Assembly: GCA_025716815.1 (NCBI GenBank)
Contig: JAIXMN010000019.1
Location: 434,001 to 498,000, forward strand
From: Dichotomocladium elegans
Taxonomy: Eukaryota; Mucoromycota; Mucoromycetes; Mucorales; Lichtheimiaceae
DNA: 64,000 nucleotides
Direction: 5' to 3'
Shown in pieces: positions 23,467 to 34,395 of this stretch. The translations under genes were made by a program, and so were the position numbers. Position 1 is the first letter of the stretch. Every line of letters begins with the position of its first letter. The notes below the pieces were generated by a model, which saw only the letters and a program-made list of their open reading frames with translations, searched no databases and had not been told where the DNA came from.

Positions 23467-25368
23467 TTATAATAGCTGAGACTTCAATCTTGCTAAGCCA
23501 TGGCCTTGAACTTGGGCGTTCTGTTGCTCTTCGTATGATTTCAGCCATTTGATGGCCGTTTTCCGCCGGCCCTGACGGTAGGCCGTTCTTACCAAGTACC
23601 AGATCGTCCGTTCATTCGGCTCCACGCCCAGCGCTTTGAATTCAGCCACGATATTCTCGGCTGCTTCCAGGTCCTGACCAAAAACAGCCAATCCTCGAAC
23701 CCAAATGTTGAGAGACGCCCTGTCGAGAAGGACCCTTTTCTGAACCGCTTCTTCCAACAACTTCCGCTGCTCCGTGAGGATCAGGTCCGATGCACCCGTC
23801 CGTTCTTTGCGGTAATATTCATGCACAAAGTAGCCATTCATCATTATGTTGTATAGAGAAGTACGGGAAAAGTGGTAGTGACGATGGCGCAGTGTTAGGA
23901 AGCCAGGTCCGCGCCGAAACGGTACTGACATCGGTTCGATGCCCGTCTGGTTTGAGGGGTTTTCTTTCTCAAGCTCTTCTACGATTTGATCAAAAAGAGC
24001 TCGTACAGATTGGATGTTGACAAACTTATTCTTCAGAATTCCGTGGATGAGGATGCTGTATAATATCGGGGTCCGGCGGATGCCCAGTGATAGCATCTGT
24101 TGGTAAAGCTGCTTGACAGTTTCCAAAGGTACACTATCGGAGGATGCGCTATCAATATAGCCCTGGATAAGGGCGGTAAAGCTGAACGCGTCGGGGGGCG
24201 GGGGTATAGTAAACGGATGAGCAGATTTTTCTGTAGAGCACAGCTTGTCTCTCGCGTCGATCATGCGATCCAGAACTCGATGCGCTGCAGCCAAGTCACC
24301 CTCTTGCGCAAGCGCTTTAATATAGAGATTGTAAATATTCACTGACACCGGCTCCTTGTTCTTGAATATACAACCGATCATTTCAAGGGCTGCAGAACTG
24401 CGGTGGTGGCGTAATAAGGCCGCGACTGCAGGACCAAGCTGCGTCTCGCTGCCCTTCGTTAGTTTTACCATAGTGAACACACGTTCCAATTGAATGACCA
24501 CATTCGCCTGGTTCTTATGCTGTGCGACCGCATCCATCAATGTCCGTAATGTGATCGTGTTGGCCTTGTTTCCTAGTCGCTCCACCCACATATCGAAATC
24601 ATCCCAGAGCTGATGGCGGCATGCATGGCCGAGGAAGGTGTTATACGTTGCGACCGTGGGCTCTATCCCACTAGAGATCATCTTTTCATATACTGCGCGG
24701 GCGTCGTTCCTTCGGTCCTTAACCAGCAATGATTGGATGAAGATTGTATAGGACGCCACATCTAGGTCCACAGCTTGTGACTTCATCCTCTCAAGCACGC
24801 ATTCCACATGATCAAGCCGGTTCAGTTTCATTCCTGCACTAAGTGCCATGTTGTATAGCCGTATCTGTATATCTGGGGCTAGCGAGTGCGGGATGCAGTC
24901 GATCAGTCCATGCATGTCCTTTGTTGGTTGATAATATTTCGTTGTAAGCAGTCGGAATAGCATAATGGTCAGACGCCCATTGTGTGCTGGGCACTTCTCC
25001 AAAGCGTCCTTGATTTCCGGCTTTGTCCAATTCTTCCCGACACGTTTGACAATGCGCCAAACGTCATTCAATTCGAGCGCGGGAGAGTCAACTGACTCAA
25101 AAAAATCGGACATGTCTGCGGAAGAGCGAGGGGTTGTGGTGAGTTGTCCTGGTATTGATCGCTTTGGATCGCAGGACGGTGTGAATGCTGCCGGGTGATG
25201 GTCTGCACCCGGGTTTTCTGGAGGAGCACGAGAGGGTGAATCGCAGGCGCTTGGTTGAGTAGAATAAAATAGACATTTTAAAAGATCGCGACGGGCAGTG
25301 GTAGTCAACGAGAGTGAAAGCCGGGAGATTGGGCGTTGGATGGGACATAGAAAAGAGCGAGACACCAT
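23467..25368 (-). CDS. Pentatricopeptide repeat protein, probably mitochondrial
   Basis: An intronless 633-residue protein. The N-terminus is rich in Arg, Ser and Leu and lacks acidic residues for about 40 positions (SRLSLSLTTTARRDLLK), which fits a mitochondrial targeting sequence. The body carries helical-pair PPR repeats. Clear copies are VASYTIFIQSLLVKDRRNDA with AVYEKMISSGIEPTVATYNT, then VNIYNLYIKALAQEGDLAAA, then FSFTALIQGYIDSASSD with ILYSILIHGI, and near the end ASLNIWVRGLAVFG with LGVEPNERTIWYLV. Such proteins bind organelle RNA and act in its processing or translation. The individual target cannot be inferred, and no known yeast orthologue was recognised. It is transcribed divergently from the SUGCT-like gene, about 670 bases away. 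Confidence 0.88.
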   Translation of the reverse strand: MVSRSFLCPIQRPISRLSLSLTTTARRDLLKCLFYSTQPSACDSPSRAPPENPGADHHPAAFTPSCDPKRSIPGQLTTTPRSSADMSDFFESVDSPALELNDVWRIVKRVGKNWTKPEIKDALEKCPAHNGRLTIMLFRLLTTKYYQPTKDMHGLIDCIPHSLAPDIQIRLYNMALSAGMKLNRLDHVECVLERMKSQAVDLDVASYTIFIQSLLVKDRRNDARAVYEKMISSGIEPTVATYNTFLGHACRHQLWDDFDMWVERLGNKANTITLRTLMDAVAQHKNQANVVIQLERVFTMVKLTKGSETQLGPAVAALLRHHRSSAALEMIGCIFKNKEPVSVNIYNLYIKALAQEGDLAAAHRVLDRMIDARDKLCSTEKSAHPFTIPPPPDAFSFTALIQGYIDSASSDSVPLETVKQLYQQMLSLGIRRTPILYSILIHGILKNKFVNIQSVRALFDQIVEELEKENPSNQTGIEPMSVPFRRGPGFLTLRHRHYHFSRTSLYNIMMNGYFVHEYYRKERTGASDLILTEQRKLLEEAVQKRVLLDRASLNIWVRGLAVFGQDLEAAENIVAEFKALGVEPNERTIWYLVRTAYRQGRRKTAIKWLKSYEEQQNAQVQGHGLARLKSQLL

Positions 25369-26039
25369 CCCGTTTTCATGCTGTTGTCGCGGCCGTGCGG
25401 TATTGTTTCGTTTCTTTGATTAGGATGCACGGACTTGACCTGGCTCGAAGAGCGGTGTGCGGTAGAAAAGAAAAGAGGGAGAAACAGGGGGACCTTTACC
25501 CAAAAAGCCACCCTTCCCAACAACCACCTCTCTACCACACCGCCCCCACCCCCGCCACACCAACCGCACACCTACCCTCCCAACCACCCATGACAAGCGG
25601 GACTGATATTTACCCAGTCCCGTTTGAATCTCTGGGGTCAGTCACGCCCAATCAACAATGATGTTTTAAACCAATGGCGTCCCCGGAAACAAGCTGGCGA
25701 TTTTCATTGGATGTCAAACACTATCTGCGCTTTGATCTACTAGAACGTGTAACGAGACTCGGCTCCAATATGGCCGATGATACTAAAAGAGTCATTGAGA
25801 AGCTGGAATGGGCATCAGTATAAACTCTTGAAAGAATCTCCTTTCTGGTTTGTATAACCGTGACAAAATCATCTGAAAGACAGGTGGAAGTGATGACCGC
25901 GCCTGCATAGGGCAGCCTATCCAAACTCCTCCCCGATCTCGGATGAAATTTGTCACGTATAAGTGCGTGTAATTCAGTCGGGGAGCCAAGTACCCGTCGT
26001 TTGGTTTCTGCAAACCAACTCACCATCGTTAGCCCTGTC
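25369..26039. other. Divergent intergenic region (PPR / SUGCT)
   Basis: About 670 bases between two start codons, with a pyrimidine-rich, CCACC-containing stretch near 25500-25590. ORFs present on both strands have no recognisable protein content. It probably holds both promoters. Confidence 0.4.
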
Positions 26040-28141
26040 ATGCTGCGTTCCATTTCCACAAACGGCATTGCGAGAAAAAGTTAGTCATCATGTTGAATTG
26101 ACGAGGGATTAAGCAGTTTTTCGCCTATGGCGTCCTTCTTCTTGCCTCTCTCACTTTTATCTCACGCACTGTATCCATATATGTTTAACTAGCTCTCTTG
26201 CGACGCCTCAACAGCACTTCACAACCAACACCTTCGGTTCGGCCGTTGGAAGGCATTCGTGTGCTTGAACTTGGTCAGGTACAACAATAAAAAAAGATAG
26301 AAGAGAAAAATAGAATGACTCTGCGTTTTCGCTGACGATGCCGTCGTCGGGGTTGATTGGATGCATGATAGCTCGTTGCCGGTCCTTTTTGCGGGTCGAT
26401 TCTTGGTTACTATGGTGCTGGTACGTAGCAACTGGGGGATGTTTGGTTCTTTTGTGCAAGGAAAAGCTCGATGAACTTAAACTTTGCAAATCGCAGAGGT
26501 GGTATGTTTTTTTTACTACCACGACTCTCATAGAAACGGGCCCGAAGCAGATGAGGGACTGAGTCTGTATTGCTCTGTAGATCAAAGTCGAGCCACCGAA
26601 AGTGGGCGATCCACTTCGTACCTGGCGTCAGGTGGACCATGATGGTGTGAGCCCTTGGTTCCGGAGCATCGGACGTAACAAAAAATCGATCTGCATAGAT
26701 TTAAGAACCGATGAAGGTCGAAGGTAATAAAGAAAGTTTATTTTATTATGTGTACCCACTGATATATCAACGATTTATGTATCGTTCAGCCTTATCAAGC
26801 GCCTTGCGCAAAAAGCAGATGTGCTTATCGAAAACTTTAAGCCCGGAACCATGGAAAAATGGGGTTTAGGGCCAGGTATGAACATTTCCTTTATCACGTC
26901 AGGGCTGCAAAGGGGATGTGTCGGACTGATTATCTCCCTCCCACCCCCCACACAAAAAAAAAATAGATGATCTCTATGCAACCAACCCGAGCCTAATTTT
27001 CACGCGTATCTCTGGTTATGGCCAGACTGGCCCTTACGCCAGTCGACCTGGATTTGCCTCGGTATGCGAAGGTATGGGTGGACTCCGATACGTCAATGGC
27101 ATTCCCGGGCTACCGCCTGTGCGGCCCAATATCAGTCTGGGCGACTCACTGGCCGGAATGCATGCTGCATTGGGCGTATGCCTCAGCCTGATTGGGCGAA
27201 ACAAACTCGGTCAGGTCGGGCAAAACAAGACCGGACAGGTGGTGGATGTGGCTATATATGAAAGCGTACTCAACATGATGGAGAGCATCATTCCTGAATA
27301 CGACCGCAAAGGCGTGGTAATGCATCCCTCGTCGTTACCAACACTCCCTCCCGAAATGGGGTTGTGCGGCCGCAGCATAGAGTCTCATGCTTCCTTGTAT
27401 ATAGATCCGTGAAATGTCCGGATCGACGGTAACGGGTGTGGTGCCAACCAACACGTATCCCTGCAAAGATAATGCGTGGGTGATTATTGGCGGAAATGGC
27501 GATAGTATCTACAAGCGGCTGATGACTATGATTGGCCGCGAGGATTTGGTAAGGAGACTGGCTCTCGCGGCACGAGGCCGGGGGAGGGGCTTTTTGATGC
27601 TGGACACCGAACACTAGGCTGGCTGACACGTGCACGCTACATACAAAAGATCGGGCCAGAGTATGAGACAAATGCAGACCGCGTCAAGAAGCAAGAGGAG
27701 ATTGATGGTGCCATTGCTGAATGGACGGCAAAGCACACACCCGACGACGTCCTTGAGAAGCTTGCGCGAGCATCTGTGCCTGCAGGGAAAATATACAGCG
27801 CCAAAGATCTAGTAGAAGACAAGCATATTATTGCCCGTGGTATGATTGAGGAAGTGACGGTTGGCACAGAAGAGGATGGCCGCGGATGGCATATTAAGGT
27901 AACTGAAACAATAAGCAAAAAAAAGCAGGCGATCGTTTATCTGGGAAAAAAGAACATGTGTATTCATCATAACCATGCCATTCAGATTCCTGGCATGTCG
28001 CCAGTTCTCCATGGTACACCTGGGTCGACTCAATGGGCAGGACCGGATTTGGGGCAGGATACAGTGGAGGTCTTATCAGATGAGTTGGGACTAGGTCAGG
28101 AGGAGTTGGATGGGCTGCGCTCCAAGGGTGTAATTAATTAA
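26040..28141 (+). CDS. SUGCT: Mitochondrial class III CoA-transferase, SUGCT-like
   Basis: A CaiB/BaiF (family III) CoA-transferase closest to succinyl-CoA:glutarate CoA-transferase, which re-activates glutarate in lysine/tryptophan breakdown. Ten exons are needed. Exon 1 (26040-26079) and exon 2 (from 26193) give MLRSISTNGIARKTLLRR, a good mitochondrial presequence. Exon 3 (26372-26420) ends GPFCGSILGYYGA. A 5-base exon (26497-26501) supplies Glu-Val, and exon 5 (26581-26723) continues IKVEPPKVGDPLRTWRQVD. Later exons carry ADVLIENFKPGTMEKWGLGP, FTRISGYGQTGPYASRPGF, the catalytic-loop region SLGDSLAGMHAALGV, TGVVPTNTYPCKDNAWVIIG and AKHTPDDVLEKLARASVPAG. The tail ends LRSKGVIN. The intron 27899-27985 is 87 bases, in frame and stop-free, so retention would insert 29 residues. 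Substrate is inferred from overall motif similarity. Confidence 0.88.
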
Positions 28142-29025
28142 AGTAAAAATAGACCAGGCAAACTTTTTTATGCGTGCCTGGAAACAAAGGGGAAGGCGTG
28201 TGTTAATTTTTTTTTTGGGGGGTGGGGAGGTTGGGCAGTGGTCGCGAGGTGATGGCGGGAAAGAGGTATATGCAGGCGGATAATCACTTGATGGCAAATT
28301 AACCTTTTGGGTCTTTGCTCGGAATTTTTTTTTGGCGCCATTTTTGACCATTTACTGCATCTGTTCATAATGTTGATAACCCCTTGTGGAATACGCTGTC
28401 GTATGACCTTCTCATTTCTTCCTCGGTCACACCCGCCTCCCCCATCCCCGAGGCGTTGGATAATCAGCTGAAGAATTCTCCTGTGCTTGTGCATTCCGCA
28501 CATGTATTTCGAGGCGCATCGTATGGCGTCCCCTTACTTGCAGTGTGTTATTTATGCGCAGGGTGATTGATCACGACGATAGTATCGCCCTTCTGGACCG
28601 TACCTCTTGAGAACGTAGCACAAGGGATAGAGTCCGATCTTTGGCTTCGGCATGAAAACAATATCCCTTCGGAACCTCTAAAAATAAACAACAAAGAGTG
28701 CTCTCGTATCTTGCACTACCCGCATAACCCCCCCAAAAAAAGATGGAACATTCTGGGTGGGGGATATCTGTAGTTTCTTTACGATTATTCCTTTGACCTT
28801 GTTTTATTATATGTGATTATAGATATATGATACAGAAAAAAGTGTAGAATAAATAAATATAGTAAAAAAAAAAAGAGGTACACGCACGACAAGAAAGGGA
28901 GGTCTGGGGATGAAAAAAAAAGATTGAAGAAAGAAGGGGCGAAGAAGGAGTAGGAGGAGAAGATGAAGATATGTTTGAATGAAAGAGAACACACAAGAAA
29001 GATACAAACAAGATAAACGCTTTTT
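28142..29025. other. Convergent 3' region of SUGCT and homeobox genes
   Basis: About 880 bases with G and A homopolymers (28207-28225, 28865-28920). On the minus strand at about 28380-28640 there are protein-like fragments (FSRGTVQKGDTIVVINHPA; SGMGEAGVTEEEMRRSYDSV) separated by stops. They could be exons of a small unrecognised gene or decayed sequence. Nothing can be assigned. Confidence 0.3.
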
Positions 29026-30647
29026 TTATCCAAAGAAGGCGACGGGCTCGTACGTGGGCGGTGTCCAGTAGAGTGCATTGGTATTGCTCAATGCAAGAGG
29101 CGATGTCGACTCTGCTGATGGTGCGGTTGCAGCCGCTGCAGCAGCAGCGATCAAAAACGACGGGTCAACAAGAAATGCATCATGGGGAGTTGGGAGCGCA
29201 GGGCCGGTCACGAATTTGACGAGGCGACCCACCTCTGCTGGGTATCGATCCACGAGACGTACAAGCTCTTGTTTAAGATGGTGCTGGACGCCACGAAGGG
29301 TATGTCGGAAGAAGCGGGAGGCTTGCTTGTTCTCAGTAAAGTCCGAGCACTGGACCCATTCTCCATCGCCGCTGGTATTGTCTATGTCTTCGTTCTTTGC
29401 TGTCGCTGTGTTTTGCTTGTTATTTCTCATGAAGAACAAAGGCAGTTCAGAAATATCAAAATGCACATCGGCCAATACATCGGTGGGGTCGACAACGTAT
29501 TCAATAGTAGACACAGCTTCGAGACTAACTTGTATTTTAAATCTCGCATCGTTGTCTTCAATATACCAGGTAAACTGCTTTGAGTCCGCATCGTATTCAC
29601 ACAAAAGGTCATCTTGACGGAGTTTTAGCCGTTGCCAGGAACCAATGGTGAGAATCGTTGCACTGAGTAGCGATTTTTTGGTCGTCGTTGTCGTCATGGA
29701 AGCATCGTCAACGTCGAATACATTGTGTTGTGGGGTCATCATTAAACTGGATGGATCAATGGTCGTGACCATCGGCGGGTCGCTTAAGGCTCTGGTCATG
29801 CCAATCGAACCAAGATTTGCTGCGGCGACTTCTGTGTGTATAAAAGAGAAAGAGCGAGAAAAGGGATGTGTTTATTATCTGTTCTCGCCGGCAACTGATG
29901 TGCGATCCATGAAGAAAAAACAAACGACTTACCAGATGTGCACCAGAATGAACTGTCGCCGGTGATTGGGGAAGGCGTGGTAAGCTCTTGGAGTGAGCAA
30001 GGTGAGGAAGAACTAGGGGTGGCGATGGTGGTGGCGTTGATGGCGGGGTTCGTAGCAGCAGCAGTGGTTGCGGCAGCGAGTATCGCAGTCGGGCCAGCAT
30101 CAGGCACAGGCACTAGGGTCGTATGTGCCCATGCAGGATCCGCACTTTGAGCACGAGGCGGGAGCGGGACACGGTGCTGAAGCGGAGGATAAGGGCGGTA
30201 GTAATGTGTGGGAGGCGGCATGGATTGTTGCTGCTGTTGCTGCTGTTGATGGTGATGATGCATTGGACTAGGAACGCTTCCGTACTGATGATATTGATGG
30301 TACATTTGAGCACGGATTGATGCCTGCTGCATCTGCAACTGCGCACGTTTTTGCATGTGTTTAACTTTCGCGCGGCGGTTTTGGAACCAGATCTGGATAG
30401 AACGTTCGCTCATCTGAAGCTTCTCGGAGAGCTGCTTGCGCAGTTTGCTATTGGGGCTCACATTGACTGCAAACGTATCCTCAAGCACTGCCAGCTGTTC
30501 AGCAGTGGCTCTGGTGCGCTTGCGGGCGGCGGAAGCAGGGGTAACATTGGATTCCTGTTGCGGGTCGTTACTGGTAGTGGTGCTCACCGCGCGGGGTGTA
30601 TTTGCGACAGAAGCAAGGGCGGAAGTGGGAGATAACGATTGCGACAT
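29026..30647 (-). CDS. Homeodomain transcription factor (Pho2-like class)
   Basis: A nuclear DNA-binding protein in two exons. The homeodomain is residues 41-100: basic arm ARKRTRATAEQ, a normal 60-residue length, and recognition helix SIQIWFQNRRAKVKHMQ. A Gln-rich segment (QMQQASIRAQM, then a run of eight Gln) and Pro/His-rich and Ala-rich regions follow. The second exon holds a conserved-looking C-terminal block, ATILTIGSWQRLKLRQDDLL then FTWYIEDNDARFKIQVSLEA, of a type seen downstream of the homeodomain in fungal Pho2-like factors, where it acts in regulation. An Ala run (IAAAAAAA) lies near the end. The start is set at MSQSLSPTSA; an upstream in-frame methionine (30740) would add a Pro/Leu leader that looks untranslated. 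Target genes cannot be inferred. An unusually long gene-free region lies upstream. Confidence 0.9.
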
Positions 30648-33138
30648 TGTGACAAAGGTGAAGGGGACCGGATGGATGATGGATGAAGGATTGGAAAAGT
30701 GAGTGAGTGGAGGTGGGAGGGAGGGAAGGAATGTGCACAAAGGATGTGTGGGTGTGGTGAAAAGATGGAAGAGAAAGAGAGAGTGAGATAGACGAAAAAA
30801 ACCACGATGAAATATAGCAAAAAAAAGTTGCGTTGTTCCTTTTTAGATTATGTTCCTTCCCTGGCCCGACCGCCTAATCCGCTCTCCTCACCCCCCCGTC
30901 ATCTTTCGGGTGAATACTGCTCGCTGTGCTCGGAATATGGGAGATTCGATGGTGTACGTACGTGTGTACGTGCATCGCAATCATAGTCCTCCCTCGTTTG
31001 AATGAGCCGATTTCCCCCATCGTCCGCTTAAGGTATAGTCCTTGTGGCAGTTTCCCTCTTGTCGTTCAATTCGTGTGTTCTTTTGTCTTCTCACCCCTCC
31101 CCTGGCGTTTCACGGATGCATACCTTGGGTGGCGGATGGAGTAGGGATGTCTGTTTTTAGTAGCTAAACCGTAATAGCATGTAATTACCCTTTTTGTTTC
31201 CCCTGAAGCTTTTAAAGGGTTCCGCCACACTCTCTCTAAAAAGACAAAACCTATCTCCTTAAAACGGCCGGATCTGAGGGTAATAGCTTTTTTTTTGCAA
31301 CATACCCCATGTGGTGGTATTGTTGTTTGGGAAACCAGAGCATTATCTTGCATTAATGCTAAGACAAACATATACGTCCACTTGCTCATCCGCTCGTCCG
31401 TTCGCTTCCAAACCTCTAAACGAAATTTCTTCAGCTACTTATATTTTGATTTATGTACAATTGTAAGTAAAATCAGGGAGCACAGAAAGCGTGACAGAAC
31501 TCTTTTAATATAGAGAGGGGGTAGAAAGAATGGAGGTTGCTTGGCTGCGCTTCTCTATCTCTCTGTCTATCTATGTATCCACAATGATCCAACCAGCGCG
31601 GATGTACGTAGCCGAGAGTGTTAACGTTGTCCTCTATTATACTGAAACTGTTTCCCCACTAGGCAACGCGACACGTTATTTCGCCGGTGATTTTCAAACT
31701 CCATCCATAGGTGTGAGTAAAGTGTGTGAGTGCGGCCGGGCAACTCTTGCACACAACGAATCATCTCAAGCTCCTTAAAACTCCACACATGGATACACAC
31801 ACATACGTACGTACGTATACACACACGTTTCTTTGACTACCAAACCGATTTCATTTGTCTCCTTTTCCCTGATCTACGTCACCTTTACATGTGCGTATTC
31901 GGTATCTCTCCTAAAATGTGTATGTTAAAGTAGAAGTCAATACACTCCTCCAATCCCAAACTTTCCTTGACATGAGTTTCATGGTATAAACACCTCCCCC
32001 CGCATAACCGTTGCACACACAACGCACCCCGTCTGCCCGCCCACCTGCCGCCTCCGCGCCCTCCTCATCCTTTTGCTTCGGAATTGTATGGCCATACAGA
32101 GCAGTATATGTATCTATGTGCGTGTATACGCGCGCACACGCGCGTGATGCTCTCCAGGAGACAGAACGGGGTTGCGCGGGAAGTTTTTTCCTGGAGTTTC
32201 AAAACCGAAGAAGTATTGTGATTTTCCCTTCGTTCACGACCTGTATCGGCCCGGTCAATGGCCGTCAAGGTTTTAAATGATCTCCTTACTTTTAACTTCC
32301 CGTGAGAACATCAGTAAAGAACATCATCCTTTTACTACGACTACTGCTCCATGAGTGTTACTTCCAGGACTGAGTATCCACAATATAATTGTCAAAGAAA
32401 AATGGTGACGACCGCATCTTTTCTTTCCACGTGCTCTCAAACGCTCCTTAGAAATGCACACATCTCCCCCCCCATTGCTACCGACGAAATAGTAACAGGA
32501 GATGATCGCCTTCGTAATGACACAACGCAAACGAAGCAGGAGAACTGCGTGGGCTCGTGCTTCCTACTAGATAGCCATTTATATATATGTTGGTGTGTGC
32601 ATGTGGGGGGGGGAAGTATTACGACAGGTGTAGTTCACCATTGCGTACTAGTCCTTTTTACTGGATGAGTTTCTTTTATTCTTTTAGGTCATTTTCGCAA
32701 AAGCGCGCAGAAGAACAAGCTCTCTGTCAAGGGTAGAAACTTTGGGGCTGATTGAAGTAGCTTGGTTTATCGTGGTCTGTGCTTCTTTTTCTCTTTTTGC
32801 TTCCAACATATTTCGATGAGACTAATCTGATTAGAGCTACGCTAAGCTCGGAAGTTTATTTAAGGTACAAGGTTGAATCAAAACAATTTTGTAAATATTT
32901 TCAGAGATCATAGGTGGAAAGTTGGTGTACAAACAAGTGAATGATAGCGTGCAATCCGTTTCAGCAATCTGGATGGAGCAAAAATTGCAACGCTATCGGA
33001 AATACAATGGGTGAAATTGTTGAAGAAAGAAAGGAGGGCGATATGTACCAATATACATAATAGAAGGAGAGTAATCAAAGTCAGACAAGCAAAGGAAGAA
33101 GGAATAGAAAGTTTTCACATAGCAAAAGGATGGCAAAT
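30648..33138. other. 2.5-kb gene-free region upstream of the homeobox gene
   Basis: No supported gene on either strand. Low-complexity pieces include GA-rich sequence just upstream of the homeobox start (30655-30800), CGTACGTGTG repeats near 30956-30972, and a CA/TG tract around a perfect 14-base palindrome TACGTACGTACGTA (31804-31817). ORFs of 70-107 codons occur but have no recognisable content. It probably holds the extended control region of the homeobox gene. Confidence 0.4.
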
Positions 33139-34395
33139 CTATTGCATGTAAGCCGATCTTGCTGTGTGCTGATGATATTGGTGGTAGGGAAGGATAGTCG
33201 CGGGGCTCGGCGGCGGAGGCAGTGCTCTTCTCGGTGGGGGCCGCTGTGGAGGCAAGGCGTGTGAAGTTGAGAGAACAGCCCTCGGTGAATGAGTGTATTG
33301 CCTCTGCAACTGATAATGTTTTTCCTTCTGTGTCGGCTCCCATTCGTCTACATACGCATTCGTATAATGGATATTACCGATCGGCTCGGACAGGGTATGT
33401 ACCGGTGACGCCAGCGGCGATGGAATAAAATGTTGATGTTGAGGGGAGGATTGGTAATAATGCTGATGCTGTTGTTGCTGTTTTTGCTGTTGATAATGAT
33501 TTACAGAAGCCTTCATCATAATGCTCTGGTAGTACGAAGGATCGGCAAGCAGAGGCGGAGCTTTTGGTGTCACCAATCCTGTGTTCGACGAGTAGCAAGA
33601 CTCCTGGCCAGATGAAAAGCCGTCAGACGAAGATGAAGATATACTCCTGCTGATCTGTGTAGTTGGCAGGTGTGAAGGTACCTGCGCTGGAGCCGGAACG
33701 GGCGCAAGAGCATTCGCCACGATGGCCTCGTGCTCATTCACGTACATCTGATCGAGTTTATTATTTGTGATGATGCCCCCCTTGCTTTCATTTTCCTTGA
33801 GCCACCCGACTGTCCTCTTCAGCCGATCCAACCAGGTTTTCATATGCTCTGCGTCAGAGCACTCAAGAAACCAGGACTTTGTTTCGATACCGCGTTTTGT
33901 TATCTCGATGCAATACGTTACTCCTTGGAAATAATCGGTGACGAAGACGTCTGTATCCTTAGTAATCTCAAAGAATTCGCGATACTGGCTCGTCCGTTGA
34001 TCGTTCTTGAATGCATACAGCATGCGATCAGCGAGCACAAAATATCGTACTTTACGTGATTTTGTAAACGAATAGGAGGGCGGGATATGTTTGGTGAGCC
34101 AGCCACGGATGGTATTATACTGCCATACAATATCTTCCACATGACCACAGGAGGGTCGGAAAAACACCGGGTCATTGATCTCAGGAGGAGGAGGAGGGTC
34201 TGAGAAAGGTACAGCCATAGTTGGGGATGCCATGTCAGATGTTCTCATGTTGGCGAGAACTGCGTTGCCGCTCTTCGCGGAATTATTGATATTCAATGGT
34301 TCAGACCGCGCGTACTCGGCGGTTATATCGCTGTTGTACTCGCTGCCACTTGCACTACTGCTATTGTTGCTACTATAAGTGTCTTGGCGATACAT
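33139..34395 (-). CDS. PH-domain protein with Gln/Pro-rich tail
   Basis: An intronless 418-residue protein. After a Ser/Asn-rich N-terminus and a short Pro run (DPPPPPEINDP), a pleckstrin-homology domain spans about residues 95-205. Its strands read IRGWLTKHI, KVRYFVLADRMLYAFK, DVFVTDYFQGVTYCIEIT and SWFLECSDAEHMKTWLDRL. The final helix contains the hallmark Trp (KTWLDRL). The rest is low-complexity, with Ser, Gln/His (QQQKQQQQHQHYYQ) and Pro-rich stretches (PPQRPPPRRALPPPPSP) that resemble SH3-binding tails. It probably binds membranes or phosphoinositides in a signalling or polarity role. No orthologue of known function was recognised. Confidence 0.85.
   Translation of the reverse strand: MYRQDTYSSNNSSSASGSEYNSDITAEYARSEPLNINNSAKSGNAVLANMRTSDMASPTMAVPFSDPPPPPEINDPVFFRPSCGHVEDIVWQYNTIRGWLTKHIPPSYSFTKSRKVRYFVLADRMLYAFKNDQRTSQYREFFEITKDTDVFVTDYFQGVTYCIEITKRGIETKSWFLECSDAEHMKTWLDRLKRTVGWLKENESKGGIITNNKLDQMYVNEHEAIVANALAPVPAPAQVPSHLPTTQISRSISSSSSDGFSSGQESCYSSNTGLVTPKAPPLLADPSYYQSIMMKASVNHYQQQKQQQQHQHYYQSSPQHQHFIPSPLASPVHTLSEPIGNIHYTNAYVDEWEPTQKEKHYQLQRQYTHSPRAVLSTSHALPPQRPPPRRALPPPPSPATILPYHQYHQHTARSAYMQ

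Noticed and set aside
25721..26068. 115-codon minus-strand ORF between the PPR and SUGCT genes
   Set aside because: It overlaps the SUGCT first exon on the other strand and shows no recognisable protein features.
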